From an uncultured Ruminococcus sp. (GTDB lineage: Bacteria > Bacillota_A > Clostridia > Oscillospirales > Ruminococcaceae), in NCBI GenBank assembly GCA_937880065.1, contig CALFMA010000412.1:1-7744 (forward strand): a DNA stretch of 7,744 nt. Reading direction: 5' to 3'. The position numbers and the translations under genes are program-made. Numbering within the stretch: position 1 is the first letter of the stretch; every line of letters begins with the position of its first letter. Shown here piece by piece: positions 1 to 5,620 of this stretch. Below the pieces are notes generated by a model. It was given only the letters and a program-made list of their open reading frames with translations, did no database searches and was not told where the DNA came from.

Positions 1-569
1 ACTGCGTCACACAAACCAAGAGAAGTAATAAACGTATCGCATTGCAGCCAGTAAAACGGCACATCCACATAATTTTTATTGGCAAGAGAAGTATATACAT
101 AATTCTGAATTGTGTCCCATTCTTCTTTGCCTGCTGTTGGAACAAGAAACATACCGCCACGCTCCGTACATCCCGACTGATAACACATAGCAATTGCTGT
201 CTGCGAATCAACATTAATTGGAGTTGTACTGCCTGTGCAGACAAATCCGTCCCAGCCGAAATCAGCCTGACTGTAGTTGAGAATATATCCGTTGCTTTCA
301 TTGCAGAATGGCTTATTATTGCGGATATATCCGCTTAAATCCTGTATGCCATTCTGAAAAATAGTGTAAATTGTATCAGCGTATTTTTCGGGAACTTCTT
401 CTGCAACAAAAACAGGCTGTCGTTTCGGACTGCCGCCTTGAATTTGCAAAATCTTCGGAATAAGCGTGTTCAGCGTTTCCGATGAATCAGCCTCAACACC
501 CTTAATACGCAGATTATTTGCAAGCTGTTCTTTCTGTTTCAGCAGTTCTTCAAGATATTTCGCTATCAT
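1..569 (-). CDS. Phage tail protein, putative fibre/receptor-binding component (partial, C-terminus off the left edge)
   Basis: This reading frame is open from the ATG at 569-567 to the window edge (189 full codons, no stop), so only the N-terminal part is seen. The ATG overlaps the stop of the preceding gene (ATGA, 566-569), and a GGAGG lies 7 nt upstream (577-581), which fixes the start. Residues 1-45 are an amphipathic helical segment (MIAKYLEELLKQKEQLANNL, then a GVEADSSETLNTLIPKIL stretch). This type of N-terminus is common on tail proteins of clostridial phages and probably docks the protein on the baseplate or forms a trimer stalk. From about residue 52 the sequence looks beta-rich, with many aromatics and glycines and five cysteines between residues 89 and 187. 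A carbohydrate-binding, jelly-roll-like fold is possible, but no family was recognised with certainty. Its place at the distal end of the tail operon supports a role in host contact. Tail protein: fairly sure. Exact function: unknown. Confidence 0.75.
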   Translation of the reverse strand, partial: MIAKYLEELLKQKEQLANNLRIKGVEADSSETLNTLIPKILQIQGGSPKRQPVFVAEEVPEKYADTIYTIFQNGIQDLSGYIRNNKPFCNESNGYILNYSQADFGWDGFVCTGSTTPINVDSQTAIAMCYQSGCTERGGMFLVPTAGKEEWDTIQNYVYTSLANKNYVDVPFYWLQCDTFITSLGLCDA

Positions 570-1588
570 GTATCCACCTCCACAATTTTTGCAAGTATTA
601 TTTCAACTCCCGTCAGCTTTTCAACACAGTTATTCCATTCTGCAACATATTCAGCTGTAATAGAATCAAGAACTCCCATATTTTTATGCTGATGCAGATT
701 TCCATGTATTTCAGTTTTGAAATTTTTAATCTGATTATCAACATATTCGGGAGCATTGTCCCATTTCTCAATTCTTTCAGCTGTGATTTCATCAAGAGCA
801 GATTGATTATTATGAGTATGAGATTTTCTTGATAAGCTTTCAATCTGCTCCTGCTGTGCGGAAATATCTCTTTTTAAGCTGTCCTGTAAGTAAATTAGTG
901 CTGTTTGTGTAACATATTTTGACGCATCAAATTCTGTGTCATTTTCGCCTTTTAAGGAATTAAGCCATTCGGATTCTGCGCCGACAAAGCCGTTTTTTAC
1001 TGCTATTTCATAAGCTGATAAACCGTCTTTGCCGTCAATACCATTTTTACCGTTTATACCATTGATACCGTCAGCACCTTTCAGACTTTCAAGCCACTCT
1101 ATAAGAGTGCCAGTAAAGCCATTCTGAACAGCAAGTTCGAACGCAGATAAGCCGTTTTCGCCGTCCTTTCCGTTTATGCCGTTACCACTCTCAGATATTA
1201 TTTTCTTTATTTCAGCCAAAAGCTGTGCATACAAATCCGGAGTTGGCGGAACATTACAGCTTTCACCGTCAAAACCGGACGGTCTTATATGAAGTGTCAC
1301 AGGCACAGTCGTTGCACGGATAGTTGTATCAGAATCACTATCATAGCCGAAAACGCTCATTTTCACCATACCGGGGTGAAGTTCCGACGGCAGCAGACAG
1401 GATAAACCGTCAACGCCTAACACACGGTTATAGATTTCATCACACTGGGAAAATTGCACAACCTTATGAAGATTTTTCCATGAGCAGTCAAAGGTGAATT
1501 TCAGCGTCACAAAAGCAATCTGTCCGCTTGCAATGACCTCACGCTCCGTGATTTCGATACGCTGACCTTTGACAAAAAATTTCATCAT
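566..1588 (-). CDS. BppU-like baseplate/tail fibre protein with collagen-like and HxH repeats
   Basis: A 340-residue protein probably forming a trimeric fibre or baseplate arm. The start is taken at 1588, not at the upstream ATG at 1663, because AGGAGG (1596-1601) sits 7 nt before it and its ATG overlaps the upstream stop as ATGA (1585-1588). Residues 1-105 look like an all-beta domain (MMKFFVKGQRIEI onward) similar to the N-terminal domain of BppU-type upper baseplate proteins, which attaches the fibre to the tail. Residues 118-133 form a short helix. Residues 135-214 carry two blocks of Gly-x-x collagen-like triplets, each followed by a 25-residue module starting LSAF/LSAY and ending EWL-x-SLKG, at a 43-residue period. 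Residues 215-255 are polar and helical. Residues 256-320 hold two copies of an H-x-H-x-N/x...LD-x-ITAE...W element exactly 42 residues apart. Such features are typical of trimeric tail fibres. The gene is translationally coupled to both neighbours. Role in host recognition is inferred from context. Confidence 0.8.
   Translation of the reverse strand: MMKFFVKGQRIEITEREVIASGQIAFVTLKFTFDCSWKNLHKVVQFSQCDEIYNRVLGVDGLSCLLPSELHPGMVKMSVFGYDSDSDTTIRATTVPVTLHIRPSGFDGESCNVPPTPDLYAQLLAEIKKIISESGNGINGKDGENGLSAFELAVQNGFTGTLIEWLESLKGADGINGINGKNGIDGKDGLSAYEIAVKNGFVGAESEWLNSLKGENDTEFDASKYVTQTALIYLQDSLKRDISAQQEQIESLSRKSHTHNNQSALDEITAERIEKWDNAPEYVDNQIKNFKTEIHGNLHQHKNMGVLDSITAEYVAEWNNCVEKLTGVEIILAKIVEVDT
629..823 (-). 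repeat. Two 42-residue HxH/ITAE stalk repeats in the BppU-like protein
   Basis: Residues 256-278 (SHTHNNQSALDEITAERIEK, then WDN) and 298-320 (LHQHKNMGVLDSITAEYVAE, then WNN) match at His, His, Leu-Asp, Ile-Thr-Ala-Glu and Trp, offset by exactly 42 residues (126 bp). H-x-H motifs in trimeric phage fibres and spikes are known to coordinate metal on the three-fold axis. Metal binding here is inferred, not shown. Confidence 0.75.
947..1186 (-). repeat. Collagen-like Gly-x-x blocks alternating with an LSAxE...EWLxSLKG module (two copies)
   Basis: Residues 135-146 (GNGINGKDGENG) and 172-189 (ADGINGINGKNGIDGKDG) are short runs of Gly-x-x-type triplets. Each is followed by a module of about 25 residues (147-171 and 190-214) with conserved Leu-Ser-Ala, Ala-Val-x-Asn-Gly-Phe and Glu-Trp-Leu positions. 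The period is 43 residues (129 bp). This arrangement is recurrent in Firmicute phage fibres and implies a trimeric rod. Confidence 0.85.
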
Positions 1589-1604
1589 GTCATAACCTCC
1601 TCCC
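1585..1604 (-). promoter_or_regulatory. Strong Shine-Dalgarno and ATGA stop/start overlap
   Basis: On the minus strand GGGAGGAGG (1604-1596) ends 7 nt before the ATG at 1588-1586, whose last bases form the TGA (1587-1585) of the leucine-rich repeat gene. The site decides the start of the BppU-like gene and implies coupled translation. The same ATGA arrangement recurs at 566-569 with GGAGG at 577-581. Confidence 0.85.
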
Positions 1605-2922
1605 ATGTTTCGCCATTCAGCACAAATGCACCGTCTATGCAGGAAATACGCTCCAACGGGCAATAAGCAGCATTCATAAGATTTTTGTATCCGACAACGG
1701 ATTTTAAATCGGAAACTGTACCCTCGTATGTAATTTCCTTCAGACTACCGCAATAATTAATGCAGTAAGCGTTAATTGACTTCACATTTTTGCTTAATGT
1801 AAGATTGGTAAGAGCAGAGCATTGTGTATACATAAAACTGCTAACTAAAGGAGAATCGACATAGGCAGATTTCAATTCTGCACATTCGTTGAACGCATAA
1901 CTGCCGATTTCTTTTACATTAAACGGAATAGTCACACTCTCAATCGCACAGCAGACAAATGCTTTTTCTGCGATAGTGTTTACATTTTTCGGAATCACAA
2001 GGGATTTCAGACCGCCGACAGAATACATAAAGAAACAGCGTTCTCCGATAGCTGTTAATGTTGTAGGTAAAGAAATTTCTGTCATATTCGTACAGCGTTC
2101 AAAAAGACTGCTGCCCAGAGCCGTAATGCCCTCACCAACATCAAGTGATGTAATTTCCGTGTTTTCAAAGAACGGTGAATCACCGATTTCATAATCATAA
2201 GTAGCACCAGTGCCACGGATAGCAAGCCTGCCGTTGGAGTACATGATGTAGTAAGCGGAATCGCCAATACTGCCGACAGCCGTCACATCTGCTGTGAAAT
2301 CGTCAAGACGAGTAGTGAGGGACGCAACCTGCGAGGACAAATCCTGCACCTGCTTTGTCAAATCAGCAACTGTGGAGCGATACACGGAAAGTGCCATAAG
2401 GATTTCGGAAACACGGCATTTTCCCAGCACACATTTCACATATCCGCACTTACTTTCATTCTCACGCATATCGATGATATTTTCATTGGCAATTACTTTT
2501 GTACCGCCTTTGAGGAATACAGCAGCAAGAGTGAGAAATTTCTTACTTGCTGAATTCTCAAACATAGGAATTGTGGGAGTTGTAGCAGCTGTACCAGACT
2601 TCACTTCAAGCTTACAGGCACGGACATTTTCGCTCACATCACAGCTGATGCCGATAGTAACATAGCGTGAAAGGGATTCATCTATATACTTTGACAAATC
2701 CAACGTATACGGCGTATCATTGATGAAATAATGCCCGTCAATCCATGCTTTTCCTGTGCCGATGACTACGCTTGTACCAGTACTAGCCGTGACAGAAAAG
2801 CAATCTCCGTAGGTATCAAACACACCGTTGCAGATAATGCTGGACAGATACCCTGTGAAATCCTCCGCCGTGTACATCCTGTCCATATTTTTCGCATTGA
2901 AAAATCCGTAAGAAAAACTCAT
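1585..2922 (-). CDS. Tail-tip adaptor with C-terminal BspA-type leucine-rich repeats, putative receptor-binding protein
   Basis: A 445-residue protein. The ATG at 2922 is preceded by AAGGGAG (2932-2938) at 9 nt and lies 4 nt after the stop of the hub gene. Residues 1-155 resemble the N-terminal adaptor region of clostridial phage tail proteins: they start MSFSYGFFNAKNMDRMYTAE and contain a TGKAWIDGHYF stretch, beta-rich, and would plug onto the tail tip. Residues 179-212 are a predicted coiled coil (ADLTKQVQDLSSQVASLTTR), which would trimerise the protein. Residues 257-394 carry six leucine-rich repeats of the BspA (Treponema-like, LRR_5) kind. Each is about 21-25 residues with a pattern like SVTIPFNVKEIGSYAFNEC, and a degenerate seventh unit follows at 395-410. 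The C-terminus (431-442, DGAFVLNGETWE) is a short cap. BspA-like repeats normally occur on bacterial surface adhesins, so a role in binding the host surface is likely but inferred. The gene ends in an ATGA overlap with the next gene. Confidence 0.85.
   Translation of the reverse strand: MSFSYGFFNAKNMDRMYTAEDFTGYLSSIICNGVFDTYGDCFSVTASTGTSVVIGTGKAWIDGHYFINDTPYTLDLSKYIDESLSRYVTIGISCDVSENVRACKLEVKSGTAATTPTIPMFENSASKKFLTLAAVFLKGGTKVIANENIIDMRENESKCGYVKCVLGKCRVSEILMALSVYRSTVADLTKQVQDLSSQVASLTTRLDDFTADVTAVGSIGDSAYYIMYSNGRLAIRGTGATYDYEIGDSPFFENTEITSLDVGEGITALGSSLFERCTNMTEISLPTTLTAIGERCFFMYSVGGLKSLVIPKNVNTIAEKAFVCCAIESVTIPFNVKEIGSYAFNECAELKSAYVDSPLVSSFMYTQCSALTNLTLSKNVKSINAYCINYCGSLKEITYEGTVSDLKSVVGYKNLMNAAYCPLERISCIDGAFVLNGETWEEVMT
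1693..2154 (-). repeat. BspA-type leucine-rich repeat array (six clear units plus one degenerate)
   Basis: Repeat units start at about residues 257, 281, 306, 328, 351, 372 and 395. The best-preserved share a Leu/Val-x-Ile-Pro...Val/Leu-x-x-Ile-x-x-x-Ala-Phe/Cys-x-x-Cys pattern, for example ESVTIPFNVKEIGSYAF at 328. The fifth to seventh units depart from the consensus: the Pro is lost, and Met-Tyr or Cys-Ile replaces Ala-Phe. Confidence 0.85.
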
Positions 2923-2926
2923 AAAA

Positions 2927-4045
2927 TCACACTCCCTTAAATGTTGGTGTCAGCGTCCTGCCGTTCTGGTCATAGCTTTCAATCATGCCTACAAGCTGAA
3001 TTCTCGGCTGAATCAAGCCGAATCGCTCATGCTCCACGGTAACATAATCACCTACAAAGTAATCTTTGTTGTACTGATACTGCCGATTGTCAGCGGCAAT
3101 GGTGGACTCGCTGATTTCTGTGATAGGCACAAGATTTTCTGCTCCTTTTTCCATGAGCAATCCGAGATAATCTTCATCCGGAATCGGCACAGTTTCACCG
3201 TCAACCTGCGTTTCATCGGCTACATCCTTTGCATCTACATAGAACTCATAACGGTTCAGCTGTGCAGGCTCATCGCCACGGTAACAGACCGTCCTTTTAC
3301 GCTCCACACCCTCACCACAACCGAGAACGTATGCAATATTTTTCTGCACGGATAGATCCATAGAATAGCCGAAAGTCAGCAAATTGCAGTAGGAATCCGA
3401 GAACACGATATGTGCATTATCCTCCTGCAAAATACTTCTGTCAGCACCTTGCGAGAGGTCGAGCATCATGGTGTATATGCCGCTGCCTGCGGAAGTTTCC
3501 TGCAAACGTATATTTGCTGTGCCGCCGATCATCTCACAGACCTTGAATATCCATTCCATGAGGTTTTCATAGCTGACCTGTAATCGGGATTTCTGACTCC
3601 AGCAAGTGCCGTCTGTATTGCCGTGACGAAGCCCAGGTATCTGACGATTATCGGACAGCATACAATTGCGATACACCGCAAGCCGAACCATATCCGCATA
3701 GCTTGTCAGCGTAGAAAATGAGAGCGTCGGATAAATGATTCTTCGAGAAAGCAGGGACATGAGAAACCGTCCTGTCACTGTCAGATAATCACCGTTCTCT
3801 GCATCCGTTTCAAGTGTGACAGATTCAATAATGCCGTAGTGCTGTTTATCATCATCCCGACCGATAATTCTGCCAGTCTGAAAAATCGCAATGTTGCGAG
3901 CATTGGCGGCAATATATACCTCAAAATTACCGCAACCATAATACTGCACATCCCACAGCAGACTTGAAAAACTGTCGCATACAGCTGCGAGAGAGATTTG
4001 AACTCTCGCTCCGTTTATTGTTATATCATAAATTTCAATTTGCAT
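2927..4045 (-). CDS. Gp37-like phage tail-tip hub protein (Siphovirus ReqiPepy6 Gp37-like family)
   Basis: A 372-residue protein of the family typified by phage ReqiPepy6 Gp37. These proteins are encoded directly after Dit and are thought to form the tail-tip hub, the equivalent of Tal or the gp27-like hub. The ATG at 4045 has AGGAG 6 nt upstream (4052-4056), and the gene begins 1 nt after the dit stop. Family-type features are visible. WDVQYYGCGNFEVYI (31-45) is the usual early Trp...Gly-x-Phe-Glu segment. GRIIGRDDDKQHYGIIESV (58-76) is followed by YLTVTGRFLMSLLSRRI (87-103), the characteristic Thr-Gly-Arg...Arg-Arg-Ile core. The C-terminus has DYFVGDYVTVEHERFGL (328-344) and ends in TPTFKGV. 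The protein is compact, and no peptidase, lysozyme or NlpC/P60 motif could be seen, so it is probably structural only. It would cap the tube before injection and carry the adaptor protein encoded next. Confidence 0.85.
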   Translation of the reverse strand: MQIEIYDITINGARVQISLAAVCDSFSSLLWDVQYYGCGNFEVYIAANARNIAIFQTGRIIGRDDDKQHYGIIESVTLETDAENGDYLTVTGRFLMSLLSRRIIYPTLSFSTLTSYADMVRLAVYRNCMLSDNRQIPGLRHGNTDGTCWSQKSRLQVSYENLMEWIFKVCEMIGGTANIRLQETSAGSGIYTMMLDLSQGADRSILQEDNAHIVFSDSYCNLLTFGYSMDLSVQKNIAYVLGCGEGVERKRTVCYRGDEPAQLNRYEFYVDAKDVADETQVDGETVPIPDEDYLGLLMEKGAENLVPITEISESTIAADNRQYQYNKDYFVGDYVTVEHERFGLIQPRIQLVGMIESYDQNGRTLTPTFKGV

Positions 4046-4046
4046 T

Positions 4047-4922
4047 TTACACTCCTAAATAAGCATTTGTATGCATCAGCGTGATTTTCAGATTCTTGAC
4101 ATTCTTCACCGCCTGCACATGGAACGTGTTCAGCCCCTCACGGAGCGTCAGCCAAGTGGAACCAGCCACAAGCCGATTGATGATGTTGCTGTCCACGCCA
4201 TTTCGGGTGAGCGTGACTGTTTTATTGCCTGTTTTCGTGGAAATCGTGATGATGTCCCCACGAAGGATTTCTCCCTTGATTTGCAGATATTCGCCAGTAT
4301 CGGCGTTGTAAATGGTCGGTGTCACCGCTGCAATTTCAGGAACGGTCACATCCGTCATGGCTTCAATCCGAATGATGAATCCGGTTTCATCGCCGTCATT
4401 GCGGATTTCAATGTTATCCGTGATGCTGTAGCTGCCGAGGGCGAACGGCTCGTCACTCTGCGGAAAGGGAAAGAAAAATCCGCCGGAAACACGACTGTAA
4501 CAGGCGTGAATGGCGGAGGTGCTGTACCAGTATGGGTCGGGGCAGAGAATGGAGATCTGCCCGTTTGTGTGACTCTGGAAATTATCGATCTCACAGGTCT
4601 CCACATAGCCCTCTGTGTACACGTCAATGCCAGCAGTCTTGTAGAAAACCTTGATATATCGGGAAGGCTTCACCACACGGTAGAGAGCGTGACGGCGTTT
4701 TTCCAGCCCCACGCCACGCATTTCAAAGCTGATGACAAGGTTACGCTTTTCAATGAAAGCATTGTTGAGATAGCTGCCGTCCATACCTGCGTAACTGGAA
4801 GTACTGACCGTGCCGGGCGGTGGGTGCAGACCGGAGATTTTTGAGGTCATGTAGCGATTTGCAGATGCTGTCATATCAATCTGTTCACCGTTTTCATTTT
4901 GAAGAATAAGAGTAAAAAACAA
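4047..4922 (-). CDS. dit: Distal tail protein (Dit; phage tail family protein)
   Basis: A 291-residue protein matching the Sipho_tail/Dit family, whose hexameric ring joins the tail tube to the tip and anchors the baseplate. The N-terminal half (about 1-135) contains the ISGLHPPPGTVSTSSYAGMD region (29-48), a Glu-Lys-Arg-Asn-Leu-Val-Ile strand (58-65) and ISILCPDPYWYS (123-134), the usual cue at the end of the N-terminal domain. Residues 150-291 form the C-terminal beta-sandwich (galectin-like in SPP1 Dit), with IRNDGDETGFIIRIE (173-187), an NADTGEYLQI stretch and a late GSTWLTLREGLNTFHV (254-269). The first usable codon is TTG at 4922. The only nearby in-frame alternative is too far inside the protein, and the upstream ATG at 4939-4941 is out of the reading because it meets a TGA after four codons. 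The Shine-Dalgarno is modest: AAAGGA (4933-4938) at 10 nt. The gene is separated from the tape measure gene by an opposing lipoprotein gene, where these two are normally adjacent. Confidence 0.88.
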   Translation of the reverse strand: MFFTLILQNENGEQIDMTASANRYMTSKISGLHPPPGTVSTSSYAGMDGSYLNNAFIEKRNLVISFEMRGVGLEKRRHALYRVVKPSRYIKVFYKTAGIDVYTEGYVETCEIDNFQSHTNGQISILCPDPYWYSTSAIHACYSRVSGGFFFPFPQSDEPFALGSYSITDNIEIRNDGDETGFIIRIEAMTDVTVPEIAAVTPTIYNADTGEYLQIKGEILRGDIITISTKTGNKTVTLTRNGVDSNIINRLVAGSTWLTLREGLNTFHVQAVKNVKNLKITLMHTNAYLGV

Positions 4923-4940
4923 AGTTTCACCGTCCTTTCA

Positions 4941-4970
4941 TTGACTTTTGAGGGCGGGATGTGGTATAAT
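4941..4970 (+). promoter_or_regulatory. SigA-type promoter with extended -10 for the lipoprotein gene
   Basis: TTGACT (4941-4946) and TATAAT (4965-4970) are separated by 18 nt. TG at 4962-4963, one base before the -10, makes a TGnTATAAT extended -10. Five of six bases match at -35 and six of six at -10. Transcription would start near 4977, leaving a 5' leader of about 26 nt. No operator-like inverted repeat was seen over it, so constitutive expression, including in a lysogen, is the simple reading. Confidence 0.85.
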
Positions 4971-4988
4971 AAATTTAATTTGTGTATT

Positions 4989-4994
4989 GAGGAG
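4989..4994 (+). promoter_or_regulatory. Ribosome binding site of the lipoprotein gene
   Basis: GAGGAG at 4989-4994 lies 8 nt before the ATG at 5003. It overlaps the in-frame GTG at 4994-4996, which therefore cannot be the start. This places the start at 5003. Confidence 0.85.
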
Positions 4995-5002
4995 TGACCA
5001 TA

Positions 5003-5593
5003 ATGAAAATAAGTAAAATAGTATGTTCTTTAGCTGTATTTTGTTGCCTCTGCATGACAGGCTGCGAAAAAGGAGTTGAAAATACAACTGATGCCGCTAT
5101 AGAAAAAAACACAACTGAAAGTATAACATCTATCAACGACACTGAAACATCTGCCCCAAACTTTGAAATCAGCGTTTCCGGAAAAACACTGTCTTTCCCG
5201 TTCAAATATGAAGATCTTGAAAAAATGATTGATCTTTCAGATTGTCAGAATGTATATTTTGAGGAAAGCGATTTCACTGTATGTACTGTCTATAATGGAA
5301 TGAGTCGAATTTGTACGCTTTTTGTGACTGGAAATGTATCAGAACATACATCGGAAACCCTTGTAACACTAATCGAAATAGATGAACCAGAAAAAGGCAT
5401 TTTCACTCTGAACGGTTTGAAGAACGATACACTTGAAGATTTCAAATCAGAATTCGGAGAATCAGAAATAGAATCCGATTCTTTATATGAACACACATGG
5501 GGAAATATCATTCTTAGTGTCTTTTTTGACCATGAAACGGGTGAAGCATCAAGTATTGAACTGCTTGACACGGATTATCCGCACTCTTTATGA
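5003..5593 (+). CDS. Small surface lipoprotein, prophage moron (putative superinfection-exclusion or conversion factor)
   Basis: A 196-residue predicted lipoprotein on the opposite strand to every tail gene. MKISKIVCSLAVFCCL is a Lys-containing, hydrophobic signal peptide ending in a lipobox Met18-Thr19-Gly20-Cys21. After lipid attachment at Cys21 the protein would sit on the outer face of the membrane. Residues 22-52 are a Thr/Ser/Glu-rich linker (NTTESITSINDTETSAP). Residues 53-127 form a first alpha/beta stretch (ISVSGKTLSFPFKYEDLEKM) with three further cysteines (81, 94, 104). Residues 132-190 read as strand, NGLKNDTLEDFKSEFGES, then strands (IILSVFFDHETGEASSIELL), a pattern reminiscent of SmpA/BLIP-like domains; this is only a resemblance. 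The gene has its own promoter and RBS. Samples counted by hand give 30-35% GC against 53-57% in the dit and tape measure genes, which fits acquisition as an independent cassette. Lipoprotein: confident. Function: not recognised. Exclusion of other phages is an inference from position and type. Confidence 0.85.
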   Translation: MKISKIVCSLAVFCCLCMTGCEKGVENTTDAAIEKNTTESITSINDTETSAPNFEISVSGKTLSFPFKYEDLEKMIDLSDCQNVYFEESDFTVCTVYNGMSRICTLFVTGNVSEHTSETLVTLIEIDEPEKGIFTLNGLKNDTLEDFKSEFGESEIESDSLYEHTWGNIILSVFFDHETGEASSIELLDTDYPHSL

Positions 5594-5620
5594 AAAAGTG
5601 AGCATGCAAAAACACTCGTA

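Larger units (their letters stand above)
4923..5002. other. Divergent intergenic region between dit and the lipoprotein gene
   Basis: These 80 bases hold a clear plus-strand promoter and RBS for the lipoprotein gene and the weak minus-strand RBS of dit. I looked for a minus-strand promoter. A TATTAT lies around 4966-4971, but no plausible -35 is found 16-18 nt before it, so dit is probably transcribed by read-through from the tape measure side. Confidence 0.7.

Noticed and set aside
42..338. Plus-strand frame of 98 residues at the left edge
   Set aside because: Antisense to the uninterrupted minus-strand tail gene, with no RBS and no recognisable domain.
1586..1663. Longer start (ATG at 1663) for the BppU-like protein
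   Set aside because: It would add 25 residues overlapping the adaptor gene and lacks an RBS. The ATG at 1588 has AGGAGG at 7 nt and an ATGA overlap.
4071..4844. Plus-strand open frame of 257 residues antisense to dit
   Set aside because: It lies wholly within dit, has no convincing promoter or RBS, and its translation is low-complexity and His/Arg-rich with no recognisable domain. The dit frame explains the sequence fully.
4964..4998. Possible minus-strand promoter for dit (TATTAT near 4966-4971)
   Set aside because: No -35-like hexamer at 16-18 nt; the TATTAT is partly the complement of the plus-strand TATAAT box.
4994..5002. GTG start at 4994 for the lipoprotein
   Set aside because: It overlaps the Shine-Dalgarno GAGGAG itself; the ATG at 5003 has correct spacing and gives a normal lipoprotein signal peptide.
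5595..5617. Possible intrinsic terminator (AGTG...CACT with an A/T run) between the convergent genes
   Set aside because: Only about four base pairs of stem with a 12-base loop. Too weak to support in either direction.
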